Shown in pieces: positions 1-9,157 of a DNA stretch of 64,000 nucleotides. The stretch is from the NCBI RefSeq assembly GCF_000472925.1, contig NZ_AXAS01000029.1, positions 62,001 through 126,000 of the forward strand, in the 5' to 3' direction. How positions within the stretch are numbered: the first letter of the stretch is position 1; every line of letters begins with the position of its first letter. Below the pieces are notes generated by a model. It saw only the letters and a list, made by a program, of their open reading frames with translations. It did not search any database and had not been told where the DNA came from. The translations under genes were made by a program, and so were the position numbers. This DNA is from Bradyrhizobium sp. Ec3.3. GTDB lineage: Bacteria; Pseudomonadota; Alphaproteobacteria; Rhizobiales; Xanthobacteraceae.

Positions 1-223
1 CGCCTTCGTGCTTGGCGTAGAGCTCCAGCCAGCGCTGTTCGCCATCGGCCACCCACCGGCCTCGTTCATCATGCGTTGCCGGCCTGCCCTCCCGATGGAG
101 GATCGACTGGCCGTCCAGCCGCTCGAATTCGAACGTCTCCTCATGCGTCAGGCCGATCAAAACGCGCCGCCCCACCTCATCGATAAAATATCGGCGTGGC
201 GCATTGTCCCGCAGGCTAGTCAT
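1..223 (-). CDS. Conserved-looking hypothetical protein, C-terminus off the window
   Basis: The minus strand reads from an ATG at 223 off the left edge without a stop, giving at least 74 residues. It begins MTSLRDNAPRRYFIDEVGRR and continues with a charged, soluble-looking sequence containing THEETFEFERLDGQ. The start is supported by a GAGGGG Shine-Dalgarno-like stretch about 7 bases upstream, and it overlaps the 3' end of the small membrane gene just upstream by 8 bases, as coupled genes do. I do not recognise the family and the C-terminus is missing. Confidence 0.55.
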   Translation of the reverse strand, partial: MTSLRDNAPRRYFIDEVGRRVLIGLTHEETFEFERLDGQSILHREGRPATHDERGRWVADGEQRWLELYAKHEG

Positions 224-341
224 GGCGCGTCCCCTCAATCGCGATCCAGGGACCGGTCAACGCGTCGAGACGTCGACCATAGATCCTGACAAAAAGGGGA
301 GCACCCACGAGCGCCCCGATCAGAGCAATCAGCCAGATCAT
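216..341 (-). CDS. Small single-span membrane protein (41 aa)
   Basis: A 41-residue frame begins MIWLIALIGALVGAPLFVRI and ends GTRHD. The first 20 residues form one hydrophobic helix; the rest is short and basic (YGRR), which suggests an inner-membrane anchor with a cytoplasmic tail. It ends inside the start region of the next minus-strand gene (8-base overlap), so the two are probably translated together. Only a weak GGGG stretch lies upstream. No family recognised; the overlap is the main support. Confidence 0.45.
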   Translation of the reverse strand: MIWLIALIGALVGAPLFVRIYGRRLDALTGPWIAIEGTRHD

Positions 342-515
342 CAGGTAAGACCCCAATCAACGCAACACGAACGGCAATCAATTACTTGCAAAATTCGTGC
401 GCAACCTAGCTGCCAAGTGCCGAGCGAACAACGGCGATCCCGATTTTAACCTAACCCGACATGGTTACCCCCGATGATCGTCGCACACCCAACGCCTGGG
501 CTAGGTCGTCATCCC

Positions 516-680
516 TCAAAATGCCCGTCGGGTGCTGGCCAGCGGCGCAGAGCGGGAGGGATCATAGGGGGCGTAAAGCCGCTGGCGCTCCCGACGCTTG
601 TGAGATCGCCACGCACGCATCGCGTAACCAAGGCCGAAACCAGCGAAGAAGATCAAGAGCAGGATCAGGACCGGCGCCAT
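516..680 (-). CDS. Small single-span membrane protein (54 aa)
   Basis: A 54-residue frame begins MAPVLILLLIFFAGFGLGY, one clear N-terminal transmembrane helix, followed by a strongly basic tail (RAWRSHKRRERQR) and a short Ser/Ala/Arg end. This is the usual shape of a small bitopic inner-membrane protein with its tail in the cytoplasm. A GGAAAG Shine-Dalgarno-like element lies about 6 bases before the ATG. The neighbouring spaces (342-515 and 681-849) show nothing else I can support. Function unknown. Confidence 0.5.
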   Translation of the reverse strand: MAPVLILLLIFFAGFGLGYAMRAWRSHKRRERQRLYAPYDPSRSAPLASTRRAF

Positions 681-849
681 CGCAATCTTTCCATTTGCGG
701 AACGTTTCGATCTCCCCGGACGCTCTGTTCATTCGCGCCATTCTCATCGTCCAGTTGTGACGACATCATGATGAACGTCGCTGAATTTCTTGTCACGCTT
801 GAGATTTCTTTGGGCAGCACTCTGCTTGCGAACTAAACTTCGATGCTCC

Positions 850-1137
850 TCAACCGAGGAACCAGAGGAACAACTTCACCAACAACAGCGCGATGAAGTA
901 GACCCAGCCTGCTATCGCAATCAGCGTCACGCCGAAAAATGCGCCATCGAATGCCCGCTGTCTGATCTTTGTAAGCGGCAACGCCGTTAGAGCTCTCTGC
1001 AGCATGTCGATATTCACGTCGTTGTTCGCGCAGGGACATAGCAGACCGAATTCGACGATCTCGTGACGCACCTTGTCGCGCGCAAGGAAGGCAACGTGAT
1101 TCTTCGGAGATGACAGCAATGCGCTGTGCGTGTGCAA
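850..1137 (-). CDS. Hypothetical protein with C-terminal membrane helix; possibly frame-disrupted at its 5' end
   Basis: Reading from a TTG at 1137 the frame gives 95 residues: a soluble part (SPKNHVAFLARDKVRHEIVE, then CPCANNDVNIDML) and a C-terminal membrane helix (FFGVTLIAIAGWVYFIALLL). The open frame continues upstream to about 1185 with protein-like sequence (DELSAIHQIENQIR) but has no ATG there. A neighbouring frame carries a plausible start (HVPDRGAAIDDAK at about 1216-1173), so a one-base shift may have split the gene. A shorter start at the internal Met of DML would keep only the membrane part. Intergenic 1138-1378 holds nothing else clear. Confidence 0.35.
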   Translation of the reverse strand: MHTHSALLSSPKNHVAFLARDKVRHEIVEFGLLCPCANNDVNIDMLQRALTALPLTKIRQRAFDGAFFGVTLIAIAGWVYFIALLLVKLFLWFLG

Positions 1138-1378
1138 CCGGATTTGATTTTCAATCTGGTGGATTGCACTGAGTTCGTCTTTGCGTCATCGATCGCCGCC
1201 CCGCGGTCCGGAACATGCAATCAACTGGCCAGTTATCCATTCAACGTCATTGGGCTGGAATGGTCAAACTCGTGAAGATTAAGGCTAACGGACAGGACCG
1301 ATTTGACCACCCCGGTCTATGCACACTATCAATGGCCCGATTCAGATAATTCTTCCCCTGCCAAGCCGCGGAGACGAC

Positions 1379-2374
1379 ATGACCAACCGACCGACTGTCC
1401 TCGTTACCGGAGGCGCCGGCTATATCGGCTCGCACGCCTGCCGCGCGCTCGTTGCGGCCGGCTATCAACCCGTCGTCTACGACAATCTGTCCACCGGACA
1501 TAAGAGCTTCGTCGCGAGCCCGCTGGTGACCGGCGATCTGCTGGACGAGGCAACGCTCGCGCGCGTCTTCACCGAACACGAGGTTTCCGCCGTGATGCAC
1601 TTCGCGGCCGCGAGCCTGGTTGGCGAGTCCGTCATCGATCCGCAGAAGTACTACATCAACAATGTGCTGGGCACGCTGTCGCTGCTCAAAGCCATGCGCA
1701 ACGCCGGCTGCCATCGCATCGTGTTCTCCTCCACCGGCGCGGTCTACGGCAATGCCGATAGCAAGGCGCTGCCGGAGAATTTCGCCTGCGCACCGATCAA
1801 CCCCTACGGCGCATCGAAATGGATGATCGAGCGCATGCTCGCGGACTATCGCGCAGCTTATGGCTTCGGCGCGTTCTGCCTGCGCTATTTCAATGCCAGC
1901 GGGGCTGATCCTGCCGGCGGCATTGGCGAGCTGCGCGACAACGAGACGCATCTGATCCCGCGCGCCATGATGGCGCTGCAGGGGCATGTCGGTGACTTCG
2001 CCGTGTTCGGCGACGACTACGACACGCCCGACGGCACCGCGATCCGCGACTATATCCACGTCACCGATCTTGCCGCCGCGCATGTCGCTGCGCTGAAACT
2101 GCTGCTCGAGGGACACGCCGGCGGCAGCTTCAATCTCGGCACCGGCACCGGTTTTTCGGTGCGGGAGATTCTCTCCGCGATCAGGCAGGAGACGGGGCGC
2201 GAGGTGCCACACGTGATCAAGCCGCAGCGACCAGGCGACCCGACCTACCTGGTCGCCGATCCCTCCGCCGCACGCAAGGTGTTGGATTTCGTGCCGTCTC
2301 ATTCCGATCTGCCGACAATCATTCGTACCGCCTGGGCGTGGCACCAGAAGGCCCATCCGCTGCAGCAGACGTGA
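1379..2374 (+). CDS. galE: UDP-glucose 4-epimerase
   Basis: 331 residues, the usual GalE length. It interconverts UDP-glucose and UDP-galactose in the cytoplasm, feeding exopolysaccharide and lipopolysaccharide synthesis. The N-terminus has the NAD-binding Rossmann motif TGGAGYIGSH; the short-chain dehydrogenase catalytic set follows as SSTGAVYG and YGASKWMIE (Tyr/Lys), then the substrate-binding RYFNASGADP. An ATG 60 bases upstream is in frame, but I chose 1379 because GGAG sits just before it and family members start two or three residues before the Rossmann strand. No sugar-pathway neighbours are visible; it seems to stand alone. Confidence 0.95.
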   Translation: MTNRPTVLVTGGAGYIGSHACRALVAAGYQPVVYDNLSTGHKSFVASPLVTGDLLDEATLARVFTEHEVSAVMHFAAASLVGESVIDPQKYYINNVLGTLSLLKAMRNAGCHRIVFSSTGAVYGNADSKALPENFACAPINPYGASKWMIERMLADYRAAYGFGAFCLRYFNASGADPAGGIGELRDNETHLIPRAMMALQGHVGDFAVFGDDYDTPDGTAIRDYIHVTDLAAAHVAALKLLLEGHAGGSFNLGTGTGFSVREILSAIRQETGREVPHVIKPQRPGDPTYLVADPSAARKVLDFVPSHSDLPTIIRTAWAWHQKAHPLQQT

Positions 2375-2411
2375 CACGGTGCGGCTGCTAATCCGCCGCG
2401 CCAAAATGACT

Positions 2412-2460
2412 ATCCGTGAGAGCGCAGCATCGCTCTCCGCAGATATCAGCGCTCACGGAT
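2412..2460. repeat. Nested inverted repeat downstream of galE
   Basis: Two stems can form here. The outer one pairs ATCCGTGAG (2412-2420) with CTCACGGAT (2452-2460). The inner one pairs GAGAGCG (2418-2424) with CGCTCTC (2431-2437). They share bases, so they are alternatives. No T-run follows on either strand, so this is not a standard terminator. The rest of the 2375-2692 gap holds no gene that I can support; the last part should carry the promoter of the small gene at 2693. Confidence 0.35.
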
Positions 2461-2692
2461 CGACCTCGGCGAAAAAAACTCCCGTGTTTGTACGGAGCCG
2501 CGCGCGCTGATTTCGTCGCGGTAAGGTTGAGCGGTTAGCTTAATCCGCGGTCTTTGTTGCGAGTTTTCGCCAATAGCTTATCCCTCTTGCGCACCGGGCT
2601 CCCCCAAGGCCCGGCCCCACCCAAGCAAAGCCGTCGAGCGAACGTGGGTCGCTTGGCGGCTTTGTCGTTGTGTTAAGAGGATCGTTGTCGTC

Positions 2693-2866
2693 ATGGCGCG
2701 CAAGCCCTGGTCGTTCAAGGAAGACCGCCGGTTAATGGAGCTAGCCAAGTCTTCAATTACGTTGGAAGAGGCGGCGAAACAGCTGGGACGATCGCCCGAC
2801 GCTGTCAAGCGCATGGCTCTGCGACTTGGTCTGTCGCTCAAGCCCAAGGCCGCCAAGAAGAGCTGA
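2693..2866 (+). CDS. Small helix-turn-helix / SANT-like protein (57 aa)
   Basis: 57 residues beginning MARKPWSFKEDRRLMELAKS. The WSxxED...LMELA pattern followed by TLEEAAKQLGRSPDAVKRMA looks like a short Myb/SANT-type or homeodomain-like DNA-binding fold, with the second helix pair as the recognition helices, and it ends in a basic tail (KPKAAKKS). AAGAGG lies about 10 bases upstream. It is likely a nucleoid-level or regulatory DNA-binding protein, but no target is visible. The 2867-3024 space shows nothing else. Confidence 0.6.
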   Translation: MARKPWSFKEDRRLMELAKSSITLEEAAKQLGRSPDAVKRMALRLGLSLKPKAAKKS

Positions 2867-3024
2867 GGCCCGACGGGCAGGCTTTCAGAATTCTCCGGAA
2901 CGGCCGCTCGATTCAGGCGGTCTCGACCTTTGGCTGGCGGCCGGCTCTGGACGGCTTAAACCTTATCTTAGCGCCTCGGAGGGTAGGATTCGGGCAATCC
3001 TATCTTAACCACCTCGCCGACCGG

Positions 3025-4617
3025 ATGAAACCAGCGCGGCCGCCCGTCTCCCTCATTGCGCTCGTGCTCGCGAGCACGCTGCTCTTTGGTCTGGCGGGCC
3101 ACCTTGTCGCGACGAGCTTCATCCGCCATCAGCAGGCGCGCCAGCTCGACGAATTGACCGAGGTGGTGCTGCGCCGTTCCGAGTTCGCGATCGACTTTGC
3201 CGCTGCGAGCCTCGACGAGCTCGCGGGCCGCGGACTTGCCGATTGCAGCCCCGCGTCGCTCCAGGCGATCCGTCTCCACGTCTACCAGCGTTCCGCGGTC
3301 AAGGACGTGCGTCTCGTCAATGCCGACGGCTCGGTGATCTGTTCGGCCTATTCGGAGACGCTGGAATTCGACAAGGGCTGGGTCGACCGCACCGACATGC
3401 TGGGGTCACGCGATGCGGGATTGCTCCTGTTCCGCGTCGAGCAGTTCGGCGGTGACGCGCTCGGCGTGCTCCGCGACATCGACCGCAGGAAGGGGTTGGT
3501 CGCGATCCTCGGTGTCAATTCGAGCCTGTTCGACATCATGCCGGCCGAACTGCGCGCGCATAGCGAGGTGCTGCTCGCGCTGAGCAATGGCGAAAAGTTA
3601 GGCGAGTTCATGCTCGACGCCGACAAGGCACTGCGCGAGACCACCGAGTTCGACAAGAGCTCGGCGCGATATCCGCTTCGCACCACCATTCGCGTCGAGC
3701 GCGCGGTGCTGTCGACGTGGAATTCGGAAGTCTATTGGCCGGCGATGGCGCTCGCTCTCGCGCTCGGCGTCCTCTTCGGCATCCTGCTGTCGCGGACCCG
3801 GCGCATGGAAGGCCCGGTCGCGGATCTCGACAGCGCGCTCGCGCGCGGCGAGTTCAAGCCGTATTTCCAGCCGATCTTCGCGCTGCGCACGGGCCGGATC
3901 ATCGGCTGCGAGATCCTGGCGCGCTGGCTGCGCGAGGACGGCTCAGTGGTCCCGCCCATGAATTTCATCCCGCTGGCCGAATCCAGCGGGCGCATCCAGG
4001 GCATGACCTGGCAGATCCTGGGCAGCGCGCTTGCCGATCTGCAGCCGCACCTGAAGGCGGACAAGGACTTCAAGCTGTCGCTCAACGTCGTGCCAAAGCA
4101 CCTCTTGAGCGCCGGCTTCGTTGAGACGTTGCGCAGCACGGTGTTGTCCGCAAAGGTCTCGGCGCGGCAGATCATGGTCGAGGTGACCGAACGCGACGAG
4201 CTCGACGATCTCGCACACGCGGCGTCCGTGGTGCGCGAGCTGCGCGACTACGGATTCCGTGTCGCCATCGACGACGTCGGCGTCGGCCACAGCGGCCTGT
4301 CGCGGCTGAAGGGATTGGGCGCCAACACCATCAAGATCGACAAGTTCTTCGTCGACACTATCACGGTGGATGCGTCGACCACGACGATCGTCGAGATGCT
4401 GGTCGAGCTTGCGCGCGAGCTGCACATGACGGTGGTCGACGAAGGCATCGAGACCGAGGAGCAGGTCCGCGCGCTGATCTCCTGCGGCGTCGAGGAAGGC
4501 CAGGGCTATCTGGTTGCGGCGCCATTGCCGTTCGCCAGGTTCATGGCGCTTCTGGACGCACGGCGCCGGGAAACCGGGTCGGATGACACAACCACTGAGA
4601 CGCCTCTCGTCGCCTAG
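3025..4617 (+). CDS. CSS-motif sensor c-di-GMP phosphodiesterase (EAL domain)
   Basis: 530 residues. One N-terminal membrane helix (about 8-33), a periplasmic region with a CSP variant of the CSS motif near residue 74, a second helix (about 236-256), then a cytoplasmic EAL domain (about 265-515). Catalytic elements look complete: the EAL signature as EIL (about 296), SLN, VEVTERD, the double Asp in AIDDVGVG (about 415), KIDKFFVD, DEGIE and GQGYL. It should hydrolyse c-di-GMP to pGpG, with activity set by the redox state or cleavage of the periplasmic CSS region as in E. coli PdeC-type enzymes. No partner diguanylate cyclase lies nearby. Confidence 0.9.
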   Translation: MKPARPPVSLIALVLASTLLFGLAGHLVATSFIRHQQARQLDELTEVVLRRSEFAIDFAAASLDELAGRGLADCSPASLQAIRLHVYQRSAVKDVRLVNADGSVICSAYSETLEFDKGWVDRTDMLGSRDAGLLLFRVEQFGGDALGVLRDIDRRKGLVAILGVNSSLFDIMPAELRAHSEVLLALSNGEKLGEFMLDADKALRETTEFDKSSARYPLRTTIRVERAVLSTWNSEVYWPAMALALALGVLFGILLSRTRRMEGPVADLDSALARGEFKPYFQPIFALRTGRIIGCEILARWLREDGSVVPPMNFIPLAESSGRIQGMTWQILGSALADLQPHLKADKDFKLSLNVVPKHLLSAGFVETLRSTVLSAKVSARQIMVEVTERDELDDLAHAASVVRELRDYGFRVAIDDVGVGHSGLSRLKGLGANTIKIDKFFVDTITVDASTTTIVEMLVELARELHMTVVDEGIETEEQVRALISCGVEEGQGYLVAAPLPFARFMALLDARRRETGSDDTTTETPLVA

Positions 4618-4747
4618 CCGCGCGCGGCGAACCACGGTCAACCATGTCCACGAAAGGGCAGCCACGTTCCCGCCCGAGGGAGCACGACATCTTAACGATA
4701 CCGGCAGCTTTTCCGGAGCCTTGTCTTCCGTTGCTCTATGGTAGGGC

Positions 4748-5113
4748 ATGACCCGGAACAAGCTCATTGCCGCAACGGGCCTTTGCCTCGCGCTGATCGT
4801 CTACGCCACTCTTGCTGCGCTGACGGGGCGGCCGGTGCTGATCGGCCATGCCGAAGCCTATTGGGTCGTCGTGATCGAACGCTTTAGCGCCTATGGCCTC
4901 TTGGGCTTCCTGCTGGCCTTCCTGCTGCCCGGGCGCTTCACCCCGGCCTGCCTGCTCGTGGTCGGCGTCGCCATTTCGCTCGAACTCCTGCAAGCGCTAC
5001 GGCCGGACCGGGATGCGGCGTTCTTCGACGTCATCCAGAAGGCGGCCGGCGGCGTCGTCGGGGTCAGCATCGCGCAGACCGTTCTGGCGTTCTTGCCCCG
5101 GCCGCACTCCTGA
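4748..5113 (+). CDS. VanZ-like small membrane protein
   Basis: 121 residues with about four hydrophobic helices: IAATGLCLALIVYATLAAL near the N-terminus, RFSAYGLLGFLLAFLLP, ACLLVVGVAISLELLQAL, and GGVVGVSIAQTVLAFL at the end. The ISLELLQ stretch followed by a RDAAFFDVIQKAAGGVVGV segment resembles the VanZ-family ending. The family is linked to glycopeptide resistance in Gram-positives, but Gram-negative members have no settled function. It stands alone on the plus strand. Confidence 0.65.
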   Translation: MTRNKLIAATGLCLALIVYATLAALTGRPVLIGHAEAYWVVVIERFSAYGLLGFLLAFLLPGRFTPACLLVVGVAISLELLQALRPDRDAAFFDVIQKAAGGVVGVSIAQTVLAFLPRPHS

Positions 5114-5249
5114 TCCGGCACTTTCGCGCCTTGCCATGGCGGCATCGGCAACAGAGCCGGTCGGCAGCAGACTTTGGTCGGTAGCAGACTTGCCGAATGA
5201 CGCCTTGCCCGCCTATTGTCCCGCGGACAATCGAGGAGAGACGTCACCC

Positions 5250-5510
5250 ATGATCAGAATTGTAATTGCGCTTGTGGCAGCTTCGCTGATCGCCGGTGGA
5301 AGCGCGTGGGCTCAGACCACCTCTTCGAACGGAATCCGCAGCGGATATGGCGCTCCGGCGGGTTCGCCCACGTCGACGACGCCCACGACGTCAACTTCGA
5401 CCACTTCGTCAGGCACACGCAATGTGGGAACCGGCCAGGGCCGCACCGAGGGAGCGATGGGCCTCACCCCACAACTCCAGAAGGAACTCGGAATTCGCCG
5501 CCAGCAATAG
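5250..5510 (+). CDS. Small secreted Ser/Thr-rich protein (86 aa)
   Basis: Starts at the ATG after a clear GGAGAG. MIRIVIALVAASLIAGGSAWA is a good Sec signal peptide with cleavage after AWA. The mature part is low-complexity (SPTSTTPTTSTSTTSS) followed by GTGQGRTEGAMGLTPQLQKE. About 65 residues would be exported. Short secreted proteins of this kind are common hypothetical genes in rhizobia. Function unknown. The frame is open further upstream, but nothing there looks protein-like. Confidence 0.6.
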   Translation: MIRIVIALVAASLIAGGSAWAQTTSSNGIRSGYGAPAGSPTSTTPTTSTSTTSSGTRNVGTGQGRTEGAMGLTPQLQKELGIRRQQ

Positions 5511-5561
5511 GCAGGAGCCGTAACGGCCGGAGTCTGTCGGCCTTCGCGGAGCGCTGAGCGA

Positions 5562-5987
5562 CTATTTCGCCATCTGCCCGCGGAGCTCGCCCCCCGGATT
5601 CGCCGCGGTGTGGATGTTGGCGTACCACTTGCCTGCCAGAAGATCCGCGGCCTGTGCGTCAGAGAGCGTGGCTGTGCCCTGGATCGGGCTCTGGGCCGAC
5701 TTGAAGGGCAATGCGATGCCGGCGTTGTTGCCGGGCTCGCTCGGGCCATGGAAATGCGCGCCAACCGCAGGCCCGGTCAGACCTGAATAGGTGACCGCAT
5801 AGGTCAGGACCTTGCTGTCGGTATCGAAGGTCGCCTCGGCCTTGCCGGAGCCGGGACTAGAATTCGGCGGCACCTCGTTGCTGCCCTTGAGCTCGGCCGT
5901 CAGCTTGATCACCTCGGCACTGGCCGTCGTGCCCAAAACTGTCGCACCCAAGAGTATTGCACCCGCCAGACGCACGGCTTTCTTCAT
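5562..5987 (-). CDS. Exported CHRD-domain protein
   Basis: 141 residues. The Sec signal peptide MKKAVRLAGAILLGATVLGT is followed by cleavage near ASA. The rest is one CHRD domain: ELKGSNEVPP near its start, the central GLTGPAVGAHFHGP with its His pair, and the ending WYANIHTAANPGGELRGQM, all hallmarks of the family. CHRD domains occur in chordin and in many bacterial secreted proteins of unknown function. A GGGAGGA site precedes the ATG. Convergent with the small secreted gene on the plus strand. Intergenic 5988-6159 shows nothing else. Confidence 0.85.
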   Translation of the reverse strand: MKKAVRLAGAILLGATVLGTTASAEVIKLTAELKGSNEVPPNSSPGSGKAEATFDTDSKVLTYAVTYSGLTGPAVGAHFHGPSEPGNNAGIALPFKSAQSPIQGTATLSDAQAADLLAGKWYANIHTAANPGGELRGQMAK

Positions 5988-6159
5988 GACATCCTCCCCA
6001 ACCTCCAGATCGTATTGCGCTTCGACCCGTTCTGGTTGAACACCCGCGGCAAAGGGAAATTCCGGCAGCAGATTTATGCCTGATTCGAAGGCATCATGTC
6101 GCTTGACGAGCCGTCGATCATGTCATCCTTTGGGATGGGTTTCGACCACGGAGCGCATC

Positions 6160-6441
6160 TCAAGCCACCCCGCGCTTGTCGCCCTCGTCTCGCGTCAGAA
6201 GCTCGGCCATCTGCCGATGGGTATCGCGCAAGGCCTCGATCGCACCGTCGAGATCGAAATCCGACTCGCGAATGCTGGCGAAGAACCTGGCCGTCAGCGC
6301 GAGATTAAGCTTCACGCGCGTCGCGCCGTCGCTGCTCTTGCGACGGTGAAGCGACAGATGCCGCACCATGAGCCTGGATTCCGCCGCGCTGCAATTGCAG
6401 AGCGTCGCGAGTTCATCATACGTCATCCAGACCTGGGGCAT
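6160..6441 (-). CDS. Small HTH-like hypothetical protein (93 aa)
   Basis: 93 residues beginning MPQVWMTYDELATLCNCSAAESRLMVRHLSL is the gene start region: MTYDELATLCNCSAAESR resembles a helix-turn-helix, followed by a basic turn (HRRKSSDGATRVKLNLAL) and a helical, acidic C-terminus (DLDGAIEALRDTHRQMAELL) that could form a coiled coil. It lies 70 bases downstream of the ABC ATPase gene on the same strand and could be the operon's last gene. No family assigned and no evidence that it regulates the importer. Confidence 0.55.
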   Translation of the reverse strand: MPQVWMTYDELATLCNCSAAESRLMVRHLSLHRRKSSDGATRVKLNLALTARFFASIRESDFDLDGAIEALRDTHRQMAELLTRDEGDKRGVA

Positions 6442-6511
6442 GTTCCACCGCCTTGCGAGGCCCGGAAGCTAGACCGGAAATGTAAAGGCGAGGTTGCCGC
6501 TGGCGCCTTCC

Positions 6512-8031
<1,520 letters not shown>

Positions 8032-8035
<4 letters not shown>

Positions 8036-9153
8036 CTGAGCTCTCCCGAATGGAGCAGAAGACAGCCGGTGCCGCGTGCGGCGATCACCACGCCCTGGCG
8101 TACCTTGCAGGCGGCCGTGACGCCGTGGAAGCGGCCGCCAGCGCGGCTGTGCAGGCTGTCAGCCGCTTCGCCCTCGGCGTCGAGATGCACGAGCAATCCG
8201 TAGGAGCGCGGCGGCGCCCATGGTTTCTGGATGCCGAGCGCCTTGACGCCGCCGATCTGCATCGGCTCCAGGCAGTCGGCGCCGCCGGTAAGCGCCGGCG
8301 CGATCCAGTAGTTCTCCGGCATCGTGCGCATCATCTCCTCGCGGAAATCGTCCTCCTTCAGCACGAACTCGATGAGATGCGTGCGCCGCGCGAACAGGCC
8401 AAGGAAGAAGCCCCGATTGCCGTCAGGATGCAGTCTTGCAGGATAGCCCGGCAGATTGCCGGCGATGACCTCGCGCTGCCCAAGGCCATTGGCGGTCAGC
8501 GGGAAGCGGCTGAGACGATGGGCCCAGCTTTCGGTCAGCCACAGGCTGCCACCATCCGCCGAGACTGTGACGCCGTAGGGATACGGCAGATCGCGCAACA
8601 GTACGGACGCGTTCGCGAGGTCCGGTCCGCAGACGATCAGCCGGCCATTGCTCCGCTTCTCCATCAGATCGCGTCGCCACTGATCCGGCGTGCGGCCGGT
8701 CGAGCCCTCGACCGCGAAGATGCGCCCGTCCGGCGCCGCCGTGACCGACAGCAGACCTGACAGACCGCGGCCGTCGACGGTCTCCAGCCAGCGCGCGCTG
8801 GGGTTGGCCGGATCGATCGCGGCGAGGCCACGCCCGGCGACGCAAACCAGCAGCCGCCCGTCCGGGTGGATCGCGAGCCCACCCGTCTCGTCCTCGAACT
8901 CGGCAACCAGCGTCCGTGTCGATAGATCATCGCCCGAGAGCTTCAGGACCCGCTTGCCAGCAGATACATAGATCGCGCCGTCCGCGGCCGCGACGACGTC
9001 GTTGACGCCGGGCAAGGGTTCGCCGATCACCGTGCAGCCACCGAGCCGGTCGTTCGGGCTGAGCGCGCCGTCGAGCGGCGGGATCGCGTTCTGGCCGCCA
9101 TCGCGATCGATGACGCTGCGGATGTCGCGCAGGAGATGATCGAAGAACCCCAT
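8032..9153 (-). CDS. SMP-30/gluconolactonase-like beta-propeller protein
   Basis: 373 residues without a signal peptide or membrane helix, so probably cytoplasmic. Repeated blades are visible: DGAIYVSAGKRVLKL, GGLAIHPDGRLLVC, LLSVTAAPDGRIFAVE, YGVTVSADGGSLWLTESW and ARLHPDGNRG. The spacing and the SADGGSLWLTE strand resemble SMP-30/strictosidine-synthase-like propellers, which often hydrolyse lactones. An ATG 72 bases further upstream is open in frame, but it would overlap the permease gene; MGFFDHLL at 9153 follows GAGG and starts 4 bases after that gene's stop. Probably acts on the imported sugar or its lactone (inference). Confidence 0.75.
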
Positions 9154-9157
9154 CGCC

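Noticed and set aside
8..836. Several plus-strand open frames of 60-120 residues
   Set aside because: Arg/Pro/Ser-rich, no ribosome sites, and antisense to better minus-strand small genes.
1247..2404. 385-residue minus-strand frame opposite galE
   Set aside because: Shadow of galE caused by high GC; no family-like sequence, and galE motifs are complete on the other strand.
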